From the NCBI GenBank assembly GCA_004020645.1, contig SAQL01000003.1:1-64000 (forward strand): a DNA stretch of 64,000 nt. Reading direction: 5' to 3'. Source of the DNA: Mesorhizobium sp. GTDB taxonomy: Bacteria > Pseudomonadota > Alphaproteobacteria > Rhizobiales > Rhizobiaceae. Below, one piece after another: positions 52,878-60,920 of the stretch; position 1 is the stretch's first letter; every line of letters starts with the position of its first letter. The translations under genes were made by a program, and so were the position numbers. The notes beneath the pieces are model-generated. The model saw only the letters and a program-made list of their open reading frames with translations. It searched no databases and was not told the origin of the DNA.

Positions 52878-53276
52878 ATGACCAACATCGTTTTTCTCGC
52901 CGGCAATATCGGCAACGACCCCGAAATGGTGAACACCCGCGGCGGCACCAAGATCACCGACTTCCGGCTGGCGACCTCCCGCCCGAAGCGGGCCGACGGC
53001 AAGGTGGTCAAGGGCGAAAACGGCTACGCCGAGCAGGACACCGAATGGCACCGCATCAAGTGCTTCAACGGCCTCGCCGAGACGGTGCAGAAGCACTGCG
53101 TCAAGGGCATGAAGGTCGCGGTGCGCGGGCGCATCCACTACACAAGGTGGACGGACAACGACGAAATCGAGCGCTTCAGCTCCGAGATCATCGCCGACGC
53201 CGTCGACTTCCTCGCCTGGCCCAAGCGCGACGGCGCCGGCAACCAGACCGAGGACACGGACGACATCCCGTTCTGA
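52878..53276 (+). CDS. ssb: Single-stranded DNA-binding protein (plasmid type)
   Basis: The protein has 132 residues with an OB fold: NIVFLAGNIGNDPEM at the start, then DTEWHRIKCFNGLAETVQKH and VAVRGRIHYTRW. The C-terminal DTDDIPF is the acidic tip that recruits replication and repair proteins. At 132 residues it is shorter than chromosomal SSB (about 170), with almost no linker. On conjugative elements SSB coats the incoming strand and can blunt the SOS response. GGAG-ACAGGAA precedes the ATG at 52878. Confidence 0.95.
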   Translation: MTNIVFLAGNIGNDPEMVNTRGGTKITDFRLATSRPKRADGKVVKGENGYAEQDTEWHRIKCFNGLAETVQKHCVKGMKVAVRGRIHYTRWTDNDEIERFSSEIIADAVDFLAWPKRDGAGNQTEDTDDIPF

Positions 53277-53339
53277 GCCCGGATATGATGGCCCCGTCGC
53301 GAGGCGGGGCCACCCCTCATGCAGGAAGGAGCACCGAGG

Positions 53340-53609
53340 ATGTGCAAAGTTCTCAATGCCCGGAGCGTGGGCAAAGCGGCCGCGCCCGGGCGCGTCTATA
53401 TCGGGCGGCCGAGCAAATGGGGAAACCCCTTCGTCATCGGTCCCGATGGCTCGCGCGCCGAGGTTATCGCGAAGTATCGGGTGTGGATTGCATCACAGCC
53501 CGAACTGCTCGAAACGCTCGACGAATTGCGTGGTCAGGATCTCGTGTGCTGGTGCGCGCCAGAGGCGTGCCACGGCGACGTGCTGCTCGAGCTCGCCAAC
53601 CGGCGATGA
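53340..53609 (+). CDS. DUF4326 small protein
   Basis: The 89-residue protein contains YIGRPSKWGNPFVIG (residues about 20-34) and the Cys-rich LVCWCAPEACHGDVLLELA, the two signatures of DUF4326, found on plasmids and phages. The Cys-x-Cys and Cys-His pattern suggests a metal site. The reaction is unknown. AGGAAGGAG precedes the ATG. Confidence 0.88.
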   Translation: MCKVLNARSVGKAAAPGRVYIGRPSKWGNPFVIGPDGSRAEVIAKYRVWIASQPELLETLDELRGQDLVCWCAPEACHGDVLLELANRR

Positions 53610-53623
53610 CTGGTGTGGCTCCG

Positions 53624-53902
53624 TCACCTGGGCGGGGCCACTTCTGCATGTCGACCGGCGGACCTGGGCCGATAGCCGCGCATCCGCTTGGCGCGCAACA
53701 GTTCCAGGAAAAGGCCCACGGCCTCGCCTTCATCGTCGAAGGAGTGCTGGACCACGCGGCCGGTCGTTCCGATCCGGCCCCATCTGCGAATCAGGCAGGT
53801 CTGGCCGAACAGCGTTTCCTCGATCGACAGCGCGTAGAAACGGGCCATGTTCCGGCCCGCGTCCCGGCGTTCGATATAGAGGCGATACTGCTGCGCGATC
53901 AT
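53624..53902 (-). CDS. WGR-domain protein
   Basis: The protein has 92 residues and consists of a single WGR domain (YRLYIERRDAGRNMARFYAL, then CLIRRWGRIGTTGR). WGR domains bind nucleic acid in PARP and MolR proteins; stand-alone rhizobial copies have no proven role. The ATG at 53902 fits the domain start; the frame is open to 53956. It is convergent with the DUF4326 gene. Confidence 0.88.
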   Translation of the reverse strand: MIAQQYRLYIERRDAGRNMARFYALSIEETLFGQTCLIRRWGRIGTTGRVVQHSFDDEGEAVGLFLELLRAKRMRGYRPRSAGRHAEVAPPR

Positions 53903-53999
53903 GGCGAGCAGAATCGCGCAGCCGGGATCCGGCGTCCAATGAATGGTTTGAATCACCGAACTCGGATCGATTCATTATAGTGATGGGTCGGCGCGAACG

Positions 54000-54278
54000 T
54001 CAGCCGTTCAGCGCGTCCTTGACCGCTTTCGCCGGCGTGAAGGAGAGCTTCTTGGAGGCCGCGATCTTGATCGCGGCGCCGGTCGAAGGATTGCGGCCCT
54101 CGCGCGCCGGCGTGTCCTTCACCTTGAACTTGCCGAAGCCGGGAAAGCTGGTCTCGGTACCCGAACGCGCCGCGTCCGAAATCTCCTTGAACACACTTTC
54201 GACGATCGCCTTGGCCTGCGCCTTGCTCAGGCTCTGCTCCGCGGCAATCTTGTCGGCGATTTCGGTTGTCGTCGTCAT
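54000..54278 (-). CDS. HU-family DNA-binding protein
   Basis: The 92-residue protein has the helical dimerisation part EIADKIAAEQSLSKAQAKAI, FPGFGKFKVKDTPAREGRNP with the DNA-intercalating arm (GRNPSTG) and the C-terminal FTPAKAVKDALNG. It bends and compacts DNA. The ATG at 54278 has AGAGG about 11 bases before it; an ATG at 54287 is possible. An accessory HU gene on a mobile element may support relaxosome or plasmid chromatin. Confidence 0.95.
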   Translation of the reverse strand: MTTTTEIADKIAAEQSLSKAQAKAIVESVFKEISDAARSGTETSFPGFGKFKVKDTPAREGRNPSTGAAIKIAASKKLSFTPAKAVKDALNG

Positions 54279-54551
54279 GATCTGCATATCCTCTGTTGCA
54301 TCATCCTCGCCTACCTATGGCAATCACAACATGCCACTGGAATTCACGGAGCGGGGGGTTCTTCGGCAATCCACTGGAAATAGCCGCTGGAAATAGCCGC
54401 GGATACCAATTCCATGCTGACAAGAGGCGGATGCAAACCAGCAGCCGAAATTTCCAGGCGGCATCGCTTCCCACCGCGCGCTTGCGCCAGCTCAGCGCCT
54501 GGAGCCTCTGCCCGCCAGTTCGTCATATCCCCCGTAGCCCCATAGGGATCG

Positions 54552-54785
54552 CTAAGCCGCGTCACGATGATCAAAGCACACGCCGATGGTCTGACCAGTT
54601 AAGGTCTCGACGATGAAGCCGACGAGCTCCTCATCTGTATGCTCGCAACTGGGGCAGAGCTGCCGAATGTCGGTGAGAACGTCGCGGGTCGAAAGGATGC
54701 TCCCGGGCCTATATTTGGCTAACGCTGTGAAAACAGCCTCATAGGCATCCAAGTTCGCTGAAACCGACCTTTGCTGTTGCTGCAT
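54552..54785 (-). CDS. Small hypothetical protein
   Basis: The 77-residue protein (MQQQQRSVSANLDAYEAVFT...) has a CPSCEHTDEELVGFIVE segment; the Cys pair could bind metal, and the rest is helical. Composition and codon use look like a real rhizobial gene. No family recognised. It lies between HU and the ParA locus, which are both on the same strand. Confidence 0.6.
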   Translation of the reverse strand: MQQQQRSVSANLDAYEAVFTALAKYRPGSILSTRDVLTDIRQLCPSCEHTDEELVGFIVETLTGQTIGVCFDHRDAA

Positions 54786-55113
54786 TGTCGCCCCCTCGCC
54801 ACAAGCTAGCCGCTACTTTGTCTAGGAAAATGATACGCAAACGGTGGCGCAACGCTACAAGAATTGTGGTCCGACCAGGATTGCGTTTGGGCCGAGCCGG
54901 CGGGCAAATAGGTGCTGATTCCTGGAGGGCGAAATCGCTAAGATGCGGCGGTTATCAGCGCTGCTGTAAGGTTCCGTCCGCATCGGCGGGCAGTATGCCC
55001 CGTCGATGATCCCAAGCCCCGGTGACCGTGGCTTGAGCACTGTCAAGGTCGCGCGAATCTGCGCCGCAGATCAGTGCGCCGCGAAGCGGTTGCCTTGACA
55101 GCGCGAAACGTGG
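54786..55113. other. Intergenic region with nested inverted repeats
   Basis: The only clear structure is at 55040-55101. The rest, including a 74-codon plus-strand frame, shows no protein-like sequence. Confidence 0.4.
55040..55101. repeat. Nested inverted repeats beside the ParA/RHH genes
   Basis: The outer arms CTGTCAAGG (55040-55048) and CCTTGACAG (55093-55101) are perfect. Inside them ATCTGC (55057-55062) and GCAGAT (55066-55071) form a second perfect dyad. The position just after the RHH gene fits either a terminator or a centromere (parS-like) site. Confidence 0.5.
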
Positions 55114-55437
55114 TCACAGTTTCGGCAGGCGGTCGGCATGCTTCTCGAGAAATTCGTTGACCGCTTCAACATAGTAGTCGTTGACCCGCCTGCCTTCTGA
55201 AGCAGCGAGCAGGCGCAGGCGCCGCTTGTCCTTGGCGGCGACATAGATGGTCGTCGGCTCCTTCTTGTCCTCTCGGAGCGATTTTCCAGCGACAGGATCG
55301 CGTTTTTCGCCCTCTTCCTTCACCTTGCGGATATCGGTGCCGCTCAGCTCCAGGGTCGGGCGATTGAGCTTGGGAAGCACAGCCGGAGCCGGCTGCATCA
55401 CGCTCAACAGCGCGCTCTTTTTGGCATTGTCGTCCAT
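55114..55437 (-). CDS. Small RHH-type partner of ParA
   Basis: The 107-residue protein has a C-terminal ribbon-helix-helix-like region (EPTTIYVAAKDKRRLRLLAA then RRVNDYYVEAVNEFLEKHAD, residues about 60-103). The N terminus is flexible. It starts 3 bases after the restored parA stop, the usual place for the small DNA-binding partner in type Ib partition operons, where it binds the centromere and stimulates the ATPase. Confidence 0.78.
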   Translation of the reverse strand: MDDNAKKSALLSVMQPAPAVLPKLNRPTLELSGTDIRKVKEEGEKRDPVAGKSLREDKKEPTTIYVAAKDKRRLRLLAASEGRRVNDYYVEAVNEFLEKHADRLPKL

Positions 55438-55440
55438 CTA

Positions 55441-56126
55441 TCACTCCGCTGCCGCCGACCGGTTTGCCTCAATCACATACTGGACAATCTCGGCAAATAT
55501 CGCCTCGGATTCGACTATCGCCTTCGGGTCCATCCGGCCGCCAGCATAAAGGGTCGTGCCGGTCTGCATGTCCTTGTAGGCATGCGATATGGCATCTCCT
55601 CACTGGCAATCCGTGTACCGTCTTGCTGGATGATCTCGCGCAAGTCGGCAAGCGCCCTTGCCCGCTTGTCGATGACGGTGTTGTTCGTGAAGACATACAT
55701 CACCGGCAGGGCAAAGCCGCGGTTCTCCGCGACCAGGGGGATGTGACCGTTCACAAGCTGATGAGCGGCGGTAATGTCGTCCATGGCAAGATGCACCGGC
55801 ACAACGGCGATGTCGGCTGCGAAAAGTGCTGCAGTCAGCTCGTCATTGGTCTTGCCCTCGGTGTCGATGATGACCAGCTTGCCCTTCCTGTCCTGTTCCT
55901 GGGCGAGCGCGAGGATGTCGGTGGGCGTCGTCACCGCCACGATCTCCAGATTGTCGGGCTTGTTGCCGAAGCGGTCGAGCAGCATCGACCAGCGGTCGAT
56001 GTTCTTTCGCTCGTCGGCGTCAATGACAAAAACATTGTGACCTTGATCCGCGGCGACACTGGCCAGAGCACGCACGAGCGTTGATTTTCCGACGCCGCCT
56101 TTTGCCACGGCAACAGTGATGATCAT
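55441..56126 (-). pseudogene. parA: ParA-type partition ATPase with a late frameshift
   Basis: The protein starts MIITVAVAKGGVGKSTLVRA with the deviant Walker A. Walker B (LVIIDTEG) and the remaining core follow as expected up to SEEMPYR. Then one base is missing near 55583-55586. In the shifted frame the expected C terminus continues: AYKDMQTGTTLYAGGRM, then ends in NRSAAAE at 55441, 3 bases before the partner gene. As written, the product would end in 20 unrelated residues. The defect removes only the last helices, so it may be a sequencing error or recent inactivation. ATG at 56126. Confidence 0.85.
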
Positions 56127-56166
56127 CAGGCTCCGTCCTTCGCTGAAAGCGACATAGCGTTCTGAT

Positions 56167-56226
56167 TTATAACGTTGCGGCGGTGCAATCTTCAAGCAAT
56201 TTGATACTTTAATTTATGACGCTGCA
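56167..56226. repeat. Pair of TTATRACGYTGCR motifs upstream of parA
   Basis: TTATAACGTTGCG (56167-56179) and TTATGACGCTGCA (56214-56226) are direct repeats 47 bases apart. A third copy, TTATGACGTTGCA, lies beyond the relaxase at 59406-59418. They are candidate binding sites for the partition or mobilisation proteins. Confidence 0.5.
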
Positions 56227-56483
56227 CAGCCATGCCATCATGACGTTATACCGCCATGAATTGCAGCGTTGTGCCGTCGTGACGCCATGCCATTGTGATG
56301 GCGTGTCGCTACACCGTTGTGGTGGCACAGAGTAATACCACTATAAAGGTAAAGCACCATTCAATTATAAATGCTAAAGGCACAGCAGCGTGTAGGATAA
56401 AAATGAATGCACCCGAAGCGACGCGTGTGTTTCTCTTGTTTTTCCCCCATGTTTAAGGTATTTCTTCTTTGGCAGGATAGCGA

Positions 56484-56524
56484 GATTTGTGGAACAAATC
56501 CTTTTGCGCGCCCGCTTTGCGGGC
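56484..56524. other. Candidate oriT: two adjacent hairpins before mobC
   Basis: GATTTGT/ACAAATC (56484-56490, 56494-56500, three-base loop) is followed after 9 bases by GCCCGC/GCGGGC (56510-56515, 56519-56524). Perfect dyads directly upstream of mobC-relaxase genes are typical of transfer origins. The nick site cannot be assigned. Confidence 0.5.
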
Positions 56525-56556
56525 TTAGGTCGGAAAACATGGGGTAAAACAAGACC

Positions 56557-56937
56557 GTGCCGCGTAGGACCGCCAGCTACGGAGAAGTTGTGAGGTTCCG
56601 CGTCAGCGCCGACGAAAAGGCGGCGCTCGCCGCCGCCAGCGCGCGCGAAGGCGTGCCGGAATCCGAGTTCATTCGCCGTCTTTTGCGCGCGGAAACGGGG
56701 CTGTTCATGCCGGTGGCCGATGTCGATCGACCCACGATCGAGGGACTTCAGGAGCAATTCCGCAAGATCGGTGGCAACCTCAATCAGGCCGTTCGCGCCA
56801 TGAATGCCGGCCGCGTCGGCTACGAACCAGCGCTCGCCAAGAGCCTCGCAGCGCTTCTCGGAATGATGCAGCCGATGAACAAGCGGCTCGCTGAAATGGC
56901 GCGGCCAGCCCGGGCACGACGGAGCCCGGATCCATGA
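56557..56937 (+). CDS. mobC: MobC-like relaxosome accessory protein
   Basis: The protein has 126 residues. A ribbon-helix-helix-like N terminus (VVRFRVSADEKAALAAASAR then VPESEFIRRLLRAETG) is followed by the MobC region EQFRKIGGNLNQAVRAMNAG. It is predicted to bind oriT and open the nick region for the relaxase. It starts with GTG at 56557 and overlaps the relaxase start by 4 bases. Confidence 0.88.
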   Translation: MPRRTASYGEVVRFRVSADEKAALAAASAREGVPESEFIRRLLRAETGLFMPVADVDRPTIEGLQEQFRKIGGNLNQAVRAMNAGRVGYEPALAKSLAALLGMMQPMNKRLAEMARPARARRSPDP

Positions 56938-59300
56938 GTGGGTATTTCACCGAGCTGGCGCTCAGTATCGACGCGATGCTTGGCGACGCCGCGCCGGCCG
57001 TCGAGGCAGGTATAATGGACGAGCTGTCGGAGACAGAGGAGATGCGGCGACGGGTCTATGCCACTACTGTGGCAGCCTGGAGCTCACCGGTAGCGACACT
57101 GGGCACCGACAATGCTCTGGCGACGCGATCGTCCGGGCGTGCAGCGGGAATAGGGAAAGGCAGCGCGAAAGTTACGTCGACGCAGCGGACAGCCGCAGCG
57201 GCGGCCGTCCCGTCGAAAGCGAAAGTCGCCGCGCCAGCCGTGAAATTCGCCACCACCGGACTTTCAAGGCCAAACGCGCCCGCAGCGTCGCTCGCGGCGG
57301 CAGCAGTGATTACCGGCCCGAACGACTCGGCAACCATCACCGCCGCTCTTCGGCCATTTACCGGGCAAAATGACCCGATCGCCGTATTCACCAAAGTCTC
57401 CGCGCTGGCGGTCGCCAATGACGAGGATGAAAGACGGCGACGGGGAGGGGGCGGCGGTGGTGGCCACCCGGTTCCGACCGCTGTCGCAAGGACCACGCGC
57501 GGACCAAGCCACGCGCAGGCGATCGCGGCGCGCGCCGCAATCGCGGCCGGTGCGCAGCCGGCGGTGTTCAAGGTCATTTCGACGGCCGGGACGAAGGGTG
57601 CTGCCGGCGCCTTGCTCGAATATCTCGGCACCAGGGCCGATGAGGACGGCAAGAAACACGATATCCAGGTTTTCACGAGTTCGGGGCTCAGTGTTGAGGC
57701 GCGAGAACAGCGACGGTTGCTTCTTGAGGAGTGGCAGGAAGACTTTCGCGAGCCGTTCCAGAACACGAATTTCATCGAGGTCGACATCGAGCTCTCTGGC
57801 GATCCCGGCCGGGACGATCTGCACGATGGCTTGAATGCCGCGTTCGGCAGCAAGCCATTCGTCTATGTGCGCTCCGGCGGCACCGTGAAGGTCTATGCCT
57901 ACACGGACTTGAAAGCGGCAGGGCTGGCCAAGGCATTGCAGAAGCTCGACCACGAAAACGGAAGGGGAGGGGTCCTGCAACGGGCCGACGACGGGATCAC
58001 GGCCCGGCTGAAGGACGCCGGTATCGTCGGCAGGGCAGAGATCAAAGCCGCCGTTTCGACCGAAAGAGGCGGCCAATATTTTTTGCAAAAATTCATTCGC
58101 GCCAACGCCGGCGTGATCAAGTCTAACGGCGACGAGCTGCCGGCCGGCCAGCGTGCGGACAAGGCCGCGGCAGCCCTCTACGCGTCTTGGAAGGCGGATT
58201 TCAAGACGGTGGAGCCACGCAACGTTTATCACGTCGTCTTTTCGGCCAGGGCCGGCACAGATGCGCGTGCGTTGCTGCGTGCGGCCGAGAACGTGCTTGC
58301 CGAAAAGATTCCTGACCACAAATGGGCGATCGCGCATCATCCGGAGACCGGGCACGTGCACGTGCACGCGATGATCCTTGCGCGCTCGGAAAACGGCCGG
58401 CAGCTGCATTTCAGCAAGGCGGCCCTTTACGACTGGCGCGCGGCCTACGCTGAAAAAGCCCGCGAGGAGGGGATTGCCATGGTAGCGACCAGCCGCATGG
58501 ACTTCGCCGCCTCGCGGCCGTTCAACATGAGCCAGGCCGGTGCGTACGAACGAGCGAAGCGGGACACGCGGTACTCCGTGTCGCCGACGATCGCTGAGCG
58601 CGTCGAGGCGAAGCGGCAGGCCATTTTCGAGGCAAAGACGATCGCCGCCTATGGGGTAGGGATCTCACGTGGCTGGCAGGCGACTGCCACCATGACGCGC
58701 GAGGCCATGCCCGGATCGCAAGCGGACGCCGGCGCCGCGGCGTTTTCGGCTGCGATCGCCGAGGTCGCCGCCGTTCAGAGGTCCGGACTTCGCACCACGC
58801 CCGCGTCAGGCGGGGAGGGGACATCGCTATCGTCGTCGGCCGAAAAAGTTGATACTCTAATTGATCTAACCCACTGTATGCAGGAGATCATGAGCATGGA
58901 CCTGTCGCCGTTGGAACTCCGCCGGAAAATCGCAGATGTGAACAAGGCTTTCGGCCGGATCGACGGCTCCTTGACGAAGAAGGAGGACAAGCAGGAGCTC
59001 GCTGGCATACGCGAGGAAATGAACGGCCTCTTGAACGAACGGTTGAATGATGTGCGCGTGCAGGCGGCTACTGGCGGTACCGGGGCCACTGACACGGTGC
59101 GCGACGAAGGCCGCTCTCTCCGCGAAAAAGAGCAGCAGGCCAAGACACAGGACCGCGCGAACGAGCAGAACCCACGGCAGCCCGCCAAACGGGCCGCGCC
59201 TGGCTCCGCGCCGGGAAAGAGGGCCGAGCAGCAGGCGGAGCGTGCCGAGCGGCAAAACCGCGACGCGCAGCGCTCTTTGGACGATGACCGGGAGTGTTGA
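56934..59300 (+). CDS. HUH relaxase (mobilisation nickase) with a long N-terminal extension
   Basis: The protein has 788 residues. The relaxase domain spans about 205-560 and carries the histidine triad HPETGHVHVHAM (about 469-480). A candidate catalytic Tyr lies in ALLEYLGTR, early in the domain. It nicks oriT and pilots the strand into the recipient. The first 200 residues are an Ala-rich, low-complexity extension with an RRRGGGGGGG linker, not seen in standard MobA/VirD2 proteins. The C terminus (about 690-788) is a charged coiled coil full of Gln, Glu and Arg. No type IV secretion genes are in the window. Confidence 0.85.
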   Translation: MSGYFTELALSIDAMLGDAAPAVEAGIMDELSETEEMRRRVYATTVAAWSSPVATLGTDNALATRSSGRAAGIGKGSAKVTSTQRTAAAAAVPSKAKVAAPAVKFATTGLSRPNAPAASLAAAAVITGPNDSATITAALRPFTGQNDPIAVFTKVSALAVANDEDERRRRGGGGGGGHPVPTAVARTTRGPSHAQAIAARAAIAAGAQPAVFKVISTAGTKGAAGALLEYLGTRADEDGKKHDIQVFTSSGLSVEAREQRRLLLEEWQEDFREPFQNTNFIEVDIELSGDPGRDDLHDGLNAAFGSKPFVYVRSGGTVKVYAYTDLKAAGLAKALQKLDHENGRGGVLQRADDGITARLKDAGIVGRAEIKAAVSTERGGQYFLQKFIRANAGVIKSNGDELPAGQRADKAAAALYASWKADFKTVEPRNVYHVVFSARAGTDARALLRAAENVLAEKIPDHKWAIAHHPETGHVHVHAMILARSENGRQLHFSKAALYDWRAAYAEKAREEGIAMVATSRMDFAASRPFNMSQAGAYERAKRDTRYSVSPTIAERVEAKRQAIFEAKTIAAYGVGISRGWQATATMTREAMPGSQADAGAAAFSAAIAEVAAVQRSGLRTTPASGGEGTSLSSSAEKVDTLIDLTHCMQEIMSMDLSPLELRRKIADVNKAFGRIDGSLTKKEDKQELAGIREEMNGLLNERLNDVRVQAATGGTGATDTVRDEGRSLREKEQQAKTQDRANEQNPRQPAKRAAPGSAPGKRAEQQAERAERQNRDAQRSLDDDREC

Positions 59301-59599
59301 GTGGTTGAGTGGCGGGGTGGCGGGTTTCCAAACGACGGGAGACGACCCCGGACGATCCCTGATGGGGGCTAAGGGAACGTCGTGGACCCATTGCTGACCG
59401 TCGCATTATGACGTTGCAAGGTCCGCGCCGTGTGGTGGAGGGGTCGCCCTGTTCAGATGGGAGACGCAGATGCGGTTCGGCCGCCGCCCGGCTCTTGTGC
59501 TAGCCCAAACTCGGCTGCAGCCGGCGAGACGTCGGAGAGAGATCCACGACGCCGGGCACGGCACGCCGCGCCCCTTGGTGTGGACCATCGCGACCAGTC
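59301..59599. other. Region after the relaxase, no recognised gene
   Basis: This stretch contains one copy of the TTATGACGTTGCA motif (59406-59418). Short frames on both strands are not protein-like. The border between the mobilisation module and older flanking DNA should lie here. Confidence 0.35.
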
Positions 59600-59940
59600 G
59601 CGGCTCCTGTCTTGCCGCTGAAATATATGAGCCGGAGTTGATCAGATCGACACGGCCGCCTTGAACAGCCAGAATGAGGCCGTCGAACGCGACCTTGAAA
59701 ACAACGGGTTCCAAGCCCAATTCGCGCGCAAGAGCGTTGCCGATTCGATATCGAGGCCTATAACCTCACCGTCTTTCAGATATTCCAGTGGAGGGAATGC
59801 CGGATCGTTGGCATAGGTCAACTTGCTTGGGTCGACCGTGGCGATTCCCTGAGCTCCGCACTGTACTGGGAGATAAAAGACGAAAATAGAGACGATTTCG
59901 GGCGCAATTTTTCGTACTGCGGCAAGCGGTAATGCATGAT
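59600..59940 (-). pseudogene. Family 3 periplasmic solute-binding protein remnant
   Basis: Reading leftward, a hydrophobic signal-like segment is followed by VDPSKLTYANDPAFPPLEYL and GLDIE in one frame. After a missing base near 59742 the family sequence GNALARELGLEPVVF, VAFDGLILAVQGGRVDLINS and GSYISAARQ continues in another. This is the first lobe of an amino-acid-binding protein of the SBP_bac_3 type (normally about 260 residues). Similarity stops at about 59600, so the second lobe is lost. It marks the right edge of the accessory segment. Confidence 0.8.
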
Positions 59941-60170
59941 GTCCTCCAGAAACGCAAATGTAAGTAGCCTGCTGGCTGGCGCGCTACTTGCGCGACCGCC
60001 GCCTGATTCGAATGTCTTTGAAGTGCCCCATCTTGAGCGCAGCATCATAAATCGTGCCGCCCGAACAGGAATTGAATTTATTTCCGGCAATGCGCCGTTC
60101 TATTCACTTCCCGATCAGAACCGAAGCTCGAGCGTCTACCTTGCTTTGCCTTGAACGTCGTTGCCGGACC
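59941..60170. other. Intergenic region
   Basis: Open frames of 60-90 codons exist, but none resembles a protein. The downstream end of the minus-strand aldolase operon and the start of the solute-binding remnant lie here. No terminator hairpin was found. Confidence 0.3.
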
Positions 60171-60920
60171 TTACCGCGTCCGGCTGATGATATTCCGTGC
60201 AGCCTCTGTCAGCATCGCGAGATCCGGAGCCACCGTCACGAACGCGAATCCTTCTTCAATTTTCTGTCGTGCAAATGCGGCCGAGCCACAGAATATGCCG
60301 CATCGCTTGCTGGCTTCCGCGCTTTTCCTGCGGATATGCTGAATAGCTTCTACCACCGGACCTTCGGTGCTATCGACCCGAGGAGAACAGCCCAACGAAA
60401 GCGCAAGATCGGTTGGGCCGACAAACACGCCGTCAATCCCTTCAACTGAGAGAATTGCATCGAGGTTTGAGATTGCGGCTTCGGTCTCTATCATCGCCAG
60501 CGTGACGAGCGTTTCACTCGCCTGCGCATGATAGTTTGCACCGAAACGTAGGTTTGGACGTCTCGGCCCGAAGGACCGATCCCCGCGAGGCGGATAACTG
60601 ACCGCTCGGCCAAGATGCTGCGCGTCGCCTGCGTCGTTTATCATAGGTGAAATGATCCCGTAGGCACCATTGTCGAGCAGTTTGCCGATTTCGCTTCCGT
60701 CATTCGCTGCAACGCGGACAAACGGTTCCGCTCCACCTAATTCTATTGCCGACATCATCGAAACAGCCATCCCGAAATCGATCGGGCTATGCTGAAGATC
60801 GACGACGATCGCGTCATAGTCGCAGCGCGCGAGGGCTTCCGCGTGCAGCGCGCCGGGAAGCTGAAGCCAGCCGGCGACGACAGGCTTTCCTTCCTGCCAG
60901 AGCTGTCGAACGCGGTTCAT
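60171..60920 (-). CDS. HpcH/HpaI-type class II aldolase
   Basis: The 249-residue TIM-barrel protein of the 2,4-dihydroxyhept-2-enedioate aldolase family has the family blocks DAIVVDLQHSPIDF, AYGIISPMINDAGDAQ, MIETEAAISNLDAIL and DGVFVGPTDLALSLG, including the metal-binding Glu and Asp. It retro-aldol cleaves a 2-keto-4-hydroxy acid to pyruvate and an aldehyde. The ATG at 60920 overlaps the aminotransferase stop (ATGA). With the aminotransferase upstream it may cleave a keto acid made from an amino acid. Confidence 0.92.
   Translation of the reverse strand: MNRVRQLWQEGKPVVAGWLQLPGALHAEALARCDYDAIVVDLQHSPIDFGMAVSMMSAIELGGAEPFVRVAANDGSEIGKLLDNGAYGIISPMINDAGDAQHLGRAVSYPPRGDRSFGPRRPNLRFGANYHAQASETLVTLAMIETEAAISNLDAILSVEGIDGVFVGPTDLALSLGCSPRVDSTEGPVVEAIQHIRRKSAEASKRCGIFCGSAAFARQKIEEGFAFVTVAPDLAMLTEAARNIISRTR

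Larger units (their letters stand above)
56127..56556. other. AT-richer control region between parA and mobC
   Basis: This 430-base divergent region has lower GC than its surroundings. It holds repeated TTATRACGYTGC-like motifs (56167-56179, 56214-56226), other imperfect dyads near 56270-56330 such as GACGCCATGCCATTGTGATGGCGT, an AT-rich stretch (56340-56400) and the candidate oriT at 56484-56524. It probably combines the parA promoter, the partition site and the transfer origin. Confidence 0.5.

Noticed and set aside
53290..53311. Hairpin GGCCCCG/CGGGGCC after ssb as a terminator
   Set aside because: No U tract follows on either strand, and it runs into the leader of the DUF4326 gene.
56210..56340. 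CRISPR-like array between parA and mobC
   Set aside because: The repeats are short, degenerate and irregularly spaced, with no cas genes in the window.
57264..58409. Minus-strand open frame of 381 codons
   Set aside because: It is antisense to the relaxase; the HUH motif shows the plus strand codes.
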